Assembly (NCBI GenBank): GCA_017519885.1
Contig: JAFWRO010000035.1
Coordinates: 1 to 64,000 of the forward strand
Direction: 5' to 3'
Length of the DNA: 64,000 nt
Source: Liminaster sp017519885
GTDB taxonomy: Bacteria; Bacteroidota; Bacteroidia; Bacteroidales; UBA3663
In this document: positions 15,749 to 24,494 of the stretch, piece by piece
Layout of the letters: each line of letters opens with the position of its first letter
How positions within the stretch are numbered: position 1 is the first letter of the stretch
The notes under the pieces: model-generated
Database searches by the model: none
Told to the model about the DNA's origin: nothing
The model's input: only the letters and a program-made list of their open reading frames with translations
Made by a program: the position numbers and the translations under genes

Positions 15749-17950
15749 TCACAGATTCTTCATCGACAACGACAGACGACCTCGACGCAGATCGACATCC
15801 TTGACACGCACCTTGACGTGCTGATGCAGGGAGACGACGGTGTTGGGGTCTTTGACATATTTGTCGGCCAACTCCGAAACGTGCACCAAACCCTGTGTAT
15901 GCACACCGATATCGACGAAAGCGCCGAAATTGGTGATGTTGGTCACGATGCCAGGAAGAACCATACCCACCTGCACATCCTCGAGCGTCTTCACTTCGCT
16001 GGAGAACGAGAATTCCTCGAGCTGCTGTCGCGGGTCACGACCCGGTTTGTCAAGTTCCTTCATAATATCTTCCAGCGTAGGCAAACCTACACCCGAACCA
16101 TCGGCCGCAGCGGTGACATATCGCTTGAGGTCGATTTTTTCGCGCAAAGCCTTGCCCTCAGGACCGATGAGGTCGTTGACGTGACAACCCAGATCGCTCG
16201 CCATCTTCTCGACGATGGCATAACGCTCGGGATGCACTGCCGAATTGTCGAGCGGATTGTCACCACCAGCAATGCGCAGGAAGCCTGCCGACTGCTCGAA
16301 GGCCTTCGGACCCATGCGAGGAACATCCATCAGTTGCCTACGGTTGCTGAAGGCACCGTACTTGGCACGATAATCCACGATATTCTGAGCCAACAGCGGG
16401 CCAAGACCTGAGATATAGGTCAGCAGATGCTTGGATGCCGTATTGACATTCACACCCACCTTGTTCACACAGTTCTCCACAGTCTGGTCGAGGCTCTTCT
16501 TGAGTTCCTTCTGATCGACATCCTTCTGATATTGTCCCACACCGATGGAATTGGGATCGATCTTGACAAGTTCGGCAAGTGGGTCCATCAGTCGTCGTCC
16601 GATCGAGACAGCTCCGCGCACGGTGACATCTTCATTGGGGAATTCCTCACGGGCAACCTTGCTGGCCGAATAGATTGACGCGCCATCCTCGCTGACCACG
16701 AAAACCTGAGCACCCTGCAAGTCGAGGCCCTTGACAAATTCCTCCGTTTCACGCGAAGCCGTGCCATTGCCTATCGAGATGGCTTCAATCTTGTATTTTC
16801 TGACTAGATCCTCCACCTTGTTCATCGCATCGATGAACTGGCTTTTCGGCGGATGAGGATAGATGACGTCATGATGCAGAAGGTTGCCTTCGCGATCGAG
16901 GATGACCAGTTTGCAACCTGTACGGAAACCGGGGTCGAGGGCGAGTACACGCTTTTGTCCCAAAGGCGCCGACATCAGGAGTTGTTCGAGATTGCGCACG
17001 AAAATGAGGATAGCCTCCTGGTCGGCCTTCTCCTTGGCACTCTGCATGAACTCTGTCTCGATGCCTGGGCCCAGCAGACGCTTGAAGCTGTCGGCGATGG
17101 CATCGGCAACGAGCGGCGAAGCTGCCGAACGACTGCTCTTCACATATTGGCGACAGAGCCGGTCGATGCAAAGGCCTTCGTTGCCAGCAATCGACAGACG
17201 CAGTACGCCCTCAGCCTCGCCACGACGCATGGCCAGCAGACGATGGCTGGCACAACGCTTCAAGGGTTCGCTCCAGTCGAAGTAATCGCGGAACTTCTGC
17301 GCAGCCAGTTCCTCGGCTTCGCTCAATGCCTTCGTACTCTTCACACGCTTCGAGGTGATGACGGCATCGAACTGGAAATTGCGTCTGACGGTATTGCGCG
17401 ACTGTTCGTCCTCGGCCACCATCTCGGCAATGATGTCCTGCGCCCCCTTGAGGGCTTCGTCGGCATTGGCCACGCCTTTTTCTGCATTGACGTACTGCGC
17501 ACATTCGAACTCGACATCCCCCTGCGTGACAGGGCGCTGCTTGAGGTCACCGGCCTGCGACAACAGGAACAGTGCCAAAGGCTCCAAGCCCTTTTCGCGT
17601 GCCACCATGGCACGTGTCCTGCGCTTTGGCTTATAGGGCAGATAGATATCCTCGAGTTCGGTGGAATTCCAGCAGTTGTCGATTCGATGATGGAGGGCAT
17701 CGGTCAGTTTGCCTTGCTCTTCGATTGTGGAAAGTATGGTAACCTTGCGCTTCTGCAATTCACCCAGTTTCTCGTATTGGTCGTAGATGGCGGCTATCTG
17801 CACTTCGTCGAGCGAACCGGTCGCCTCCTTGCGATAACGGCTGATGAACGGTATGGTACAACCTGACTCAAGCAGGTCGAGGGTTGCCTTGACCTGCGGC
17901 TCGGGAATGCTGAGCGCCTTGGAGATCAACGATGGAAAAATATCTAACAT
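15749..17950 (-). CDS. tex: RNA-binding transcription accessory protein Tex
   Basis: 733 residues with all Tex parts in order: helical N-terminus (about 1-190), YqgF-like RNase H fold starting at RVLALDPGFRTGCKL (near 325), helix-hairpin-helix repeats (TYISGLGPLLAQNIVDYR and the DVPRMGPKAFEQ region) and a C-terminal S1 domain (VLPGIVTNITNFGAFVDIGV to SLSMKNL). Tex binds nucleic acid and influences transcription; it is widely conserved and usually single-copy. It converges on yidD with a 24-bp gap. Confidence 0.95.
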   Translation of the reverse strand: MLDIFPSLISKALSIPEPQVKATLDLLESGCTIPFISRYRKEATGSLDEVQIAAIYDQYEKLGELQKRKVTILSTIEEQGKLTDALHHRIDNCWNSTELEDIYLPYKPKRRTRAMVAREKGLEPLALFLLSQAGDLKQRPVTQGDVEFECAQYVNAEKGVANADEALKGAQDIIAEMVAEDEQSRNTVRRNFQFDAVITSKRVKSTKALSEAEELAAQKFRDYFDWSEPLKRCASHRLLAMRRGEAEGVLRLSIAGNEGLCIDRLCRQYVKSSRSAASPLVADAIADSFKRLLGPGIETEFMQSAKEKADQEAILIFVRNLEQLLMSAPLGQKRVLALDPGFRTGCKLVILDREGNLLHHDVIYPHPPKSQFIDAMNKVEDLVRKYKIEAISIGNGTASRETEEFVKGLDLQGAQVFVVSEDGASIYSASKVAREEFPNEDVTVRGAVSIGRRLMDPLAELVKIDPNSIGVGQYQKDVDQKELKKSLDQTVENCVNKVGVNVNTASKHLLTYISGLGPLLAQNIVDYRAKYGAFSNRRQLMDVPRMGPKAFEQSAGFLRIAGGDNPLDNSAVHPERYAIVEKMASDLGCHVNDLIGPEGKALREKIDLKRYVTAAADGSGVGLPTLEDIMKELDKPGRDPRQQLEEFSFSSEVKTLEDVQVGMVLPGIVTNITNFGAFVDIGVHTQGLVHVSELADKYVKDPNTVVSLHQHVKVRVKDVDLRRGRLSLSMKNL

Positions 17951-17980
17951 ATTCGTAATGATTAAATAAGTCGGGCAATT

Positions 17981-18604
17981 CTACTTAGCGCTGAAAGTGC
18001 TTGGCAGAATGCCGTAGTATTTCTTGAAAACCTTGCTGAAATATTTCGGATCGGCAAAACCGCACTTCATGGCCACATCGCGCACCTTCAACCCCTCCTT
18101 CAGCAAGGTCTCGGCTTTCTTCAGACGAAGGTCGAGGATGTAATCGGCGGGCGTGACGCTGAATTCGCGATGCACAATCGTATAAAGGTTCGTACGGCTC
18201 ACCTTGAGTTGCGCAGCCATCGTTTCGACGCTGAGACTCTCGTCGGAGAGATGTGCGAGGACAAATTCACGGATGGCCAGACCTACCTTGTCAGACGGCA
18301 ATTCGTAGATCGAAGTCGTCGCCTCTGCCTTCTCCTTTTTTTCTGCCGTTCGGGACTTTGGTCGGCTGACCTTTACCCTACTGCGACGCACTCTCACGCG
18401 CTTGGTCGGAGCTTCGGATTCAACGCTTGGCGCCTCTTCTCCTTTGTCCGATGGCTCTTCCTGCTTCGGCTCGACAGGCTCGGAAGGAGCGGCAGGCGCA
18501 GGTGTCGATTCCGGCTCAGTGGGGGCTTCTTTCCCAAAGAAACGTGACAATCGGTCGGCTACCGATTGAAATATATTCTGATTCTTAGGCTTGTCCTTTT
18601 TCAT
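17981..18604 (-). CDS. AraC-type DNA-binding protein with a disordered N-terminus
   Basis: 207 residues from the ATG at 18604. The first 110 are low-complexity (Pro/Glu-rich, then a basic KRVRVRRSRVKVSR segment), with no sensor or sugar-binding domain. The last 100 form an AraC helix-turn-helix pair, ending with the signature DVAMKCGFADPKYFSKVFKKYYGILPS. It would be a cytoplasmic regulator without a ligand domain. An upstream in-frame ATG (18691) would add a hydrophobic peptide and is judged less likely. It is 30 bp downstream of nothing on its strand except tex, which follows it. Confidence 0.8.
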   Translation of the reverse strand: MKKDKPKNQNIFQSVADRLSRFFGKEAPTEPESTPAPAAPSEPVEPKQEEPSDKGEEAPSVESEAPTKRVRVRRSRVKVSRPKSRTAEKKEKAEATTSIYELPSDKVGLAIREFVLAHLSDESLSVETMAAQLKVSRTNLYTIVHREFSVTPADYILDLRLKKAETLLKEGLKVRDVAMKCGFADPKYFSKVFKKYYGILPSTFSAK

Positions 18605-18737
18605 GCAATTTGTAGTGTATAGGTTTTCATCGATGCTTATTCTCAATGTTTTCGGGGACAAAAATAGTAAAAAAAATGATAAGTTGAACAATTTTACCCC
18701 CTTTTTTTCATTATATATTTAAAAATGTGTAAAAATA

Positions 18738-18769
18738 TTTGCATTTTTGAATTTTCTTTTATAATTTTG
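18738..18769 (+). promoter_or_regulatory. Promoter of the pectinesterase gene
   Basis: TTTG at 18738-18741, 20 bp, TAATTTTG at 18762-18769. The leader is about 90 nt. Confidence 0.6.
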
Positions 18770-18866
18770 CCGCATCTATGGGCACAGTTCTTTTCAGATC
18801 TCCCTCCAAAAGCACGAACACTATTTTTTAACACCATATTTCTAATCACACTTAATCTTTAAGCCT

Positions 18867-21788
18867 ATGAAGAAGATTCTAACTTCAGTTTTTGCACTGT
18901 TTGTGGCAGCCACCGCTGGTGCCCAGACATGGGATGGCGTTGCCGGCACAGCCACCTGGACTGTGGGTAACGAAAACTCAGCCACCCTTTCGGCCGAAAT
19001 CGAGAACGCTGTGCTCGAGACCAGCCTCAAGGTAGGCACCGACCTCAACGTAAGCACCTACGATGCCACCAGCAATGGAGGCGGCACATTGGCCACCTAT
19101 CAGCCATCGACGGGCGATCCCGGATGCGTCGAGACCGATATGGTTGAATATACCGTGAAAATGAAAAAGGGCCTGACCTTTACTCCTTCCAACGTTCAGT
19201 TCGATGCTGTAAAGCAGGGTACCGACAATGCCTATTTCTCCTGGTCGTATGTCTGCGACGAAGTTGAGAGCGAAATCGTAGCCTATTCCGACCCCAAGAA
19301 TCAGATTCTTCGCAACAACAACGTCAACATTGACGTGGCTCCCCTCACCCACGACGAGGCCATCACTGCCGAGGGCTGCCGTACCTTCAAGCTGCGCTTC
19401 TACATCTCGAATGTGGCCAGCAACAAGAAGATGTCGATCGGTAACATCCGCATCAACGGCACCGTGAGCGGCACGGAGGAAGGTCGTGCATTCACCGACT
19501 TCAAGGTTGACTTCCGCTCCGACCCATACACCGTCCTCGCTCCCGAGACAGGTCTGCCCGAAGGCGTTACCATCACCGGCACCTGGCACGACGCACAGCA
19601 TGGCTATTCGAACGCTGTGGTTACCGTTCCTGTTGACGGCCCGGTCAAGTTCACCGTAGGCGGTTGCGGATACAGCAACCAGGCTACCGTGGCTGATGCC
19701 GAAGGCAACACCCTGGTTACCCTCGACACCCGTGCCGCAGGTTGTGACTCAGGCACCAGCTTCGACCACTTCGTCACCTGGACCTACAACAGCGAGGAGC
19801 CCACTACCCTCACCCTCAATCTGGGCGCTTACTGCCCGTTCCTCTATGCCGAGGCTTGCGAGCTCATCCCCATCTGCACCGTTCGCTACTACGACGTCGA
19901 TGGCAAGACCATCATCGGTGAGGAAGAGGTTGAAGGCGGCTCTGCCCTGAAGTTTGCCTATGGCGCCGAGAACGTCACCGTGGCTGAAGGCTACAAGTTC
20001 CGTGGCTGGTTCAACTCCACACAGCAGAGTGCAGTGAAGATTGCCGAAGGTGTTTCCGTTCAGGAGAACCTCAATCTCTATGCCAAGGCTACCGAAATCG
20101 AAGTTCCGACCAACACCTCGCGCTACATCTACGAGCTCAACAAGGTGAACTTCTACATCGAGGACCACGAGGCCATCTGGAACAATGGTGGTTCATTCCA
20201 CGACTCACAGCACGGCTGGTCGTTCGGTGCAGGCAACAGCCTCTCCATCGCCGTAGCCGGCAAGGCCATCATCAGCGTCGGCAACTGCCGCTATTCGGCT
20301 GAAGGCGCCGAGGCTACCGTCACCAATGAGGCTGGCGAGACCGTTGCCACCTTCCCCGTACAGGTCGAGAACGATGGCGCTGAAGCCACCTTCCAGTACG
20401 ACAGCGACAAGGCCGACGTCCTCACCATCACCTTCGGCGGCACCACCTACATCCACAAGGTGACCGTCTATAACGTGGTTGACTTCGTACAGTACGACGA
20501 AGCTACCGGCTACTACTGCATCCCTGCCAACGATGCCAACAGCTTCCTCATTGCCCTGGCTTCGGCCAATGCTACCGGCAATGCCAAGATCTTCCTGCCC
20601 AACGGCAAGTATGACCTCGGCGAACTCGTATTGACCCAGATCTCGGGCAACAACATCTCGATCATCGGCGAATCGATGGAGGGCACCATCCTAGTCAACG
20701 CTCCCGCTGTCGAGAACGAGGGCATCGGCACCACTGCCACCCTGCTCAACACTTCCGACAACCTCTATCTGCAGGACCTCACCATCCAGAATGCCCTCGA
20801 ATACTACAAGTCGGGCAGCGCAGGTCGTGCAGTCTGCCTGCAGGACAAGGGTGCCAACACCATCCAGAAGAACGTCCGCATGCTCTCTTACCAGGACACC
20901 TACTACAGCAACCGCGCAAGCAACCGCTACTGGGAGGATTCCGAGATTCACGGCACCGTCGATTACCTCTGCGGCGATGGCAATGTGGTCTATAACCGTG
21001 TAGCCCTCGTCAACGAGAGCCGCAGCGTCGATCCAGGCAATGGCGAAGACGTCGTTGCAGCGCCCAACTGCACCGCCTCGACCGATGCACGCAAGAACTA
21101 TGGCTACGTATTCCTCGACTGCACTGTCAAGAGCGAATGCAAGCAGTTCACCTTTGCACGTTCGTGGGGTGGCGAATCGACCTGCTACTGGATCAACACC
21201 AAGGTGCTCGACAACTCGCTTGCTGCAAGCCGTTGGACCACCGCAGGTATGAACATTGCCGCCTATTGCTTCAAGGAGTACAACACCACCGATGCCGAGG
21301 GCAACGTGACCACTCCTGCTTCGAATGTTGTCAACTTCACCCACAACACCGGCAATCGTGAGTACGAGACCGTCCTCACCGCCGAGGAGGCTGCTGCCCT
21401 CACCACCGACAACATCTTCGGTGACTGGAAGCCCGAGCAGTATACAGCACAGTTCGACGCTGTCGACTTCTTCACCGATGGCGAAACCCTCATCTGGGCT
21501 TCTGTAGAAGGTGCACCGGCTTATGCTATCGTGAAGGACGGCGCTATCGTTGCAATTCTCGATGCCAACGCCACCAGCTACACCATGGAGGAGGAAGGCA
21601 CCTATGAACTCCGTGTTGCCAACCTGCGTGGTGGCTTCGGCGCTCCCGCTGCTCCTCAGGATATCGTAAGCATCGAAAGCGTTGAGGTCGCTCCCGCTGC
21701 CACAGGCATCACCTACAACATGCTTGGCCAGCGCGTCAACAACGCCAAAGGCATCTGCATCGTCGATGGCAAGAAGGTTGTGAAATAA
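18867..21788 (+). CDS. Large secreted pectinesterase (CE8) with accessory domains
   Basis: 973 residues with signal peptide MKKILTSVFALFVAATAGAQ. About 540 residues of beta-sandwich-like modules come first; two similar segments carry WHDAQHGYSNAVVTV and FHDSQHGWSFGAGNSL, and there is an InlB-like KFRGWFNST patch. The right-handed helix of a pectin methylesterase follows (about 560-830). Catalytic residues are visible: Gln676/Asp677 in YQDTYY and Asp699 in GTVDYLCG, plus FARSWGG in place of the usual LGRPW. It demethylates pectin outside the cell. It ends with a Prevotella-type tail (GQRVNNAKG ... GKKVVK). A strong terminator follows. Confidence 0.88.
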   Translation: MKKILTSVFALFVAATAGAQTWDGVAGTATWTVGNENSATLSAEIENAVLETSLKVGTDLNVSTYDATSNGGGTLATYQPSTGDPGCVETDMVEYTVKMKKGLTFTPSNVQFDAVKQGTDNAYFSWSYVCDEVESEIVAYSDPKNQILRNNNVNIDVAPLTHDEAITAEGCRTFKLRFYISNVASNKKMSIGNIRINGTVSGTEEGRAFTDFKVDFRSDPYTVLAPETGLPEGVTITGTWHDAQHGYSNAVVTVPVDGPVKFTVGGCGYSNQATVADAEGNTLVTLDTRAAGCDSGTSFDHFVTWTYNSEEPTTLTLNLGAYCPFLYAEACELIPICTVRYYDVDGKTIIGEEEVEGGSALKFAYGAENVTVAEGYKFRGWFNSTQQSAVKIAEGVSVQENLNLYAKATEIEVPTNTSRYIYELNKVNFYIEDHEAIWNNGGSFHDSQHGWSFGAGNSLSIAVAGKAIISVGNCRYSAEGAEATVTNEAGETVATFPVQVENDGAEATFQYDSDKADVLTITFGGTTYIHKVTVYNVVDFVQYDEATGYYCIPANDANSFLIALASANATGNAKIFLPNGKYDLGELVLTQISGNNISIIGESMEGTILVNAPAVENEGIGTTATLLNTSDNLYLQDLTIQNALEYYKSGSAGRAVCLQDKGANTIQKNVRMLSYQDTYYSNRASNRYWEDSEIHGTVDYLCGDGNVVYNRVALVNESRSVDPGNGEDVVAAPNCTASTDARKNYGYVFLDCTVKSECKQFTFARSWGGESTCYWINTKVLDNSLAASRWTTAGMNIAAYCFKEYNTTDAEGNVTTPASNVVNFTHNTGNREYETVLTAEEAAALTTDNIFGDWKPEQYTAQFDAVDFFTDGETLIWASVEGAPAYAIVKDGAIVAILDANATSYTMEEEGTYELRVANLRGGFGAPAAPQDIVSIESVEVAPAATGITYNMLGQRVNNAKGICIVDGKKVVK

Positions 21789-21816
21789 GCCCATTGCATA
21801 AATATTCGCATTTTCG

Positions 21817-21848
21817 ACCGCAACTCCCGCATTGGAGTTGCGGTTTTT
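21817..21848 (+). terminator. Rho-independent terminator of the pectinesterase gene
   Basis: CCGCAACTCC (21818-21827) pairs perfectly with GGAGTTGCGG (21834-21843), followed by TTTTT. Confidence 0.85.
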
Positions 21849-21974
21849 GCATATTATATGCAGTTTTCTTCTCATGAAATGAAGCAACTAAAGATTACAA
21901 AAAGCCACGTTTTTGCGATTTTTTGAACAAAAATCAACTTTTTTCGGCATTTGAACGATTTTTTGCGCGAAAAA

Positions 21975-22006
21975 TTTGGAGCAAATGAAAATATGCTTTA
22001 TCTTTG
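21975..22006 (+). promoter_or_regulatory. Promoter of gdhA
   Basis: TTTG (21975-21978), 20 bp, TATCTTTG (21999-22006) followed by CACCG: a full match to the Bacteroidota consensus. The leader is about 68 nt. Confidence 0.8.
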
Positions 22007-22080
22007 CACCGCAAAAAAAGCAAAATGATAATTCAATTATTAAAGGTATTGTATTATAAACTGTAAATTTATCAAAGTCT

Positions 22081-23418
22081 ATGGATTCTAAAAAAGTTCT
22101 TGAGGATCTGAAACGCAGATTTCCTAACGAGCCTGAGTACCATCAGACCGTAGAAGAAGTTCTTTCCACCATCGAGGAGGCCTACAACAAGCACCCCGAG
22201 TTTGACAAGGTAAACCTGATCGAGCGTCTCTGCATCCCCGATCGCATCTATCAGTTCCGCGTCACCTGGATGGACGACAAGGGCAACATCCAGACCAACA
22301 TGGGTTACCGCGTGCAGCACAACAACGCCATTGGCCCCTACAAGGGTGGTATTCGTTTCCACAAGTCGGTGAACCTCGGTATCCTGAAGTTCCTTGCCTT
22401 CGAGCAGACCTTCAAGAACTCACTCACAACCCTTCCTATGGGTGGTGCCAAGGGTGGCTCTGATTTCTCTCCCCGTGGCAAGTCCAACGCTGAGGTGATG
22501 CGTTTCTGCCAGGCTTTCATGCTTGAACTCACCCGTCACATTGGTCCAGATCTCGACGTTCCTGCAGGCGACATCGGCGTAGGTGGTCGTGAGGTAGGCT
22601 ACATGTTCGGCGCTTACAAGAAATATACCCATCAGTTCCAGGGCGTGCTCACTGGCAAGGGTCTCGAGTTCGGCGGCTCTCTCATCCGTCCTGAGGCTAC
22701 CGGTTACGGCAACGTTTATTTCCTCTGCGAGATGCTGAAGACCCGTGGTCTCGAGCTCAAGGGCAAGACCGTCCTCATCTCCGGTGCAGGCAACGTGGCT
22801 CAGTACACAGCCGAGAAGGTTCTCCAGTTGGGTGGCAAGGTGCTCACCATGTCCGATTCCGATGGTTACATCTACGATCCCGATGGAATCGATCGCGAGA
22901 AGCTCGACTACATCTTCGACCTCAAGCAGGTACAGCGCGGCCGTATCAAGGAGTATGTTGAGCAGTATCCAACAGCCAAGTATGTCGAGGGCAAGAAGCC
23001 ATGGTTTGAGAAGGCCGACATCGCTCTGCCATCTGCTACCCAGAACGAGATCAACGAGGAAGCTGCCAAGGCGCTCGTTGCCAACGGTGTCATCGCCGTA
23101 TCCGAGGGTGCCAACATGCCTTCTACTCCCGAAGCCATCAAGGTCTTCCAGCAGGCAAAGATCCTTTACTCTCCAGGCAAGGCTGCCAACGCCGGTGGCG
23201 TATCGGTATCCGGCCTCGAGATGTCACAGAACTCCGAGCGTCTCTCTTGGACCAAGGAGGAGGTTGATGCCCGTCTGCACACCATTATGGAGACCATCCA
23301 TGCTAACTGCGTGAAGTATGGAACGGAACCCGATGGCTACATCAACTACGTCAAGGGTGCCAACGTGGCTGGCTTCATGAAGGTCGCCAAAGCTATGATG
23401 GCACAGGGCGTATTCTAA
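22081..23418 (+). CDS. gdhA: NADP-type glutamate dehydrogenase
   Basis: 445 residues, the normal length for hexameric bacterial GDH. It converts 2-oxoglutarate and ammonia to glutamate, the main ammonia entry route in many gut Bacteroidales. Seen motifs: GPYKGGIRFHKSVN, TLPMGGAKGGSDF (catalytic Lys region), PAGDIGVGGREVGYMFG and the nucleotide site VLISGAGNVAQYTAEK. The cofactor preference (NADP) is inferred from similarity to the biosynthetic class. It is monocistronic, with promoter at 21975-22006 and terminator at 23465-23493. Confidence 0.95.
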   Translation: MDSKKVLEDLKRRFPNEPEYHQTVEEVLSTIEEAYNKHPEFDKVNLIERLCIPDRIYQFRVTWMDDKGNIQTNMGYRVQHNNAIGPYKGGIRFHKSVNLGILKFLAFEQTFKNSLTTLPMGGAKGGSDFSPRGKSNAEVMRFCQAFMLELTRHIGPDLDVPAGDIGVGGREVGYMFGAYKKYTHQFQGVLTGKGLEFGGSLIRPEATGYGNVYFLCEMLKTRGLELKGKTVLISGAGNVAQYTAEKVLQLGGKVLTMSDSDGYIYDPDGIDREKLDYIFDLKQVQRGRIKEYVEQYPTAKYVEGKKPWFEKADIALPSATQNEINEEAAKALVANGVIAVSEGANMPSTPEAIKVFQQAKILYSPGKAANAGGVSVSGLEMSQNSERLSWTKEEVDARLHTIMETIHANCVKYGTEPDGYINYVKGANVAGFMKVAKAMMAQGVF

Positions 23419-23464
23419 AAAAATATATTCTTCTCTACTCAGAAACTACTCATTTATATAACGA

Positions 23465-23493
23465 CGGCTGCCCCAGATGGAGCAGCCGTTTAT
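23465..23493 (+). terminator. Terminator of gdhA
   Basis: CGGCTGC (23465-23471) pairs with GCAGCCG (23482-23488) across a 10-nt loop, followed by TTTATCTT. Confidence 0.75.
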
Positions 23494-23526
23494 CTTATGT
23501 GCGTCAGGGACCAGGGGAGAAGGTCG

Positions 23527-24384
23527 TTATTTCTTTATGGCATGCGTGCCGAGGGCGGGGCAATACTCATTCTCGCCCGTCCCTTCGAGGCTATCGGTCT
23601 TGGCCGAAAGGTTGTCGAGCATATTGATGACCACAGCCTCCTGCAGACAGGGAACCACAGGCGAACCGAATTCCTTCTCGCCATGATGCGCCAGCACGCA
23701 GTGGATGAGGCACTTCACCTCCTCCTGTTCGATGCCTGCCTTCTCAAGCACATGCTGCAAGGTGTAGGCCGAGATGTAGATATGTCCCAGCAGGTACATA
23801 TCCTCCTGCGTCTCGCCCGCCTGGTTGTATTCGCGCAGTTTGCCATAGTCGTGGAAGAGGATGGCAAGGATGCAGCGCTCGATCTTGATCGGATAAGGCA
23901 GGCAGGGATAAAGGCCTTCCAGCATATGGAGCATCTGATAGGTATGCGTTGCCAAACCTCCGGGGAAAGCATGGTGCATGCCCGAAGCGGCAGGCCATTT
24001 GTCGTACTTGTCGTAGAGCTTGCTGCCCCATTCGGTGATGATGGGCTTCAGCTTCTCGTCGCTGCAGAAACCGAGCAGATTCTCGAGGCAAGTGTCCCAG
24101 TCCAAGCGCTTCGTGGGCCTTGGAATCAGATGGTACAAGGGATGTGATTCACCTGCAAGTTGTCCAACACGCATATCGTTGGCATTGGCCGACTTCTTGC
24201 CGTTGCGGTCCTGGATATTCATGAAGTACACGAGTTGTCCCACCTGCGGACCCATCTTGGGACTGCAGTCCCACACGGCAAGGTTGATGGTCTCCTTCTC
24301 GTTCGCGATCTTGAATTGTGCAAATGGAGTATTGTTCTTTGTCATTCCATCGGCACGGCTGAGTGTAATGTATTCTGTTGCCAT
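23527..24384 (-). CDS. HD-domain protein with N-terminal OB fold (YhaM-like)
   Basis: 285 residues from the ATG at 24384. The N-terminal part (about 5-100) looks like an OB-type nucleic-acid-binding domain (KETINLAVWDCSP, VGQLVYFMNIQDRNGK). The rest is an HD phosphohydrolase domain with HAFPGGLATHTYQML and ILFHDYGKLREY metal-site motifs. This arrangement is that of the YhaM/CBF1 3'-5' exoribonucleases. Upstream in-frame ATGs would extend into the divergent promoter region, so they were not used. It is monocistronic and divergent from the S9 peptidase gene. Confidence 0.82.
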   Translation of the reverse strand: MATEYITLSRADGMTKNNTPFAQFKIANEKETINLAVWDCSPKMGPQVGQLVYFMNIQDRNGKKSANANDMRVGQLAGESHPLYHLIPRPTKRLDWDTCLENLLGFCSDEKLKPIITEWGSKLYDKYDKWPAASGMHHAFPGGLATHTYQMLHMLEGLYPCLPYPIKIERCILAILFHDYGKLREYNQAGETQEDMYLLGHIYISAYTLQHVLEKAGIEQEEVKCLIHCVLAHHGEKEFGSPVVPCLQEAVVINMLDNLSAKTDSLEGTGENEYCPALGTHAIKK

Positions 24385-24402
24385 AGTGTTCGTATAAATT
24401 TC

Positions 24403-24436
24403 TGCAAAGATAGGAACTTTTCGTAGAAAATGCAAA
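24403..24436 (-). promoter_or_regulatory. Promoter of the YhaM-like gene
   Basis: Minus-strand TTTG (24436-24433), 20 bp, TATCTTTG (24412-24405). Its -33 box lies 15 bp from the -33 box of the divergent S9 peptidase promoter. Confidence 0.75.
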
Positions 24437-24451
24437 TTTCCGCGTGCTTTT

Positions 24452-24482
24452 TTTGTCATTTGCACAAAAATCGTTATCTTTG
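24452..24482 (+). promoter_or_regulatory. Promoter of the S9 peptidase gene
   Basis: TTTG (24452-24455), 19 bp, TATCTTTG (24475-24482). The first in-frame ATG (24495) is only 13 nt after the -7 box, so the leader is very short. Confidence 0.75.
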
Positions 24483-24494
24483 CACCCACATATA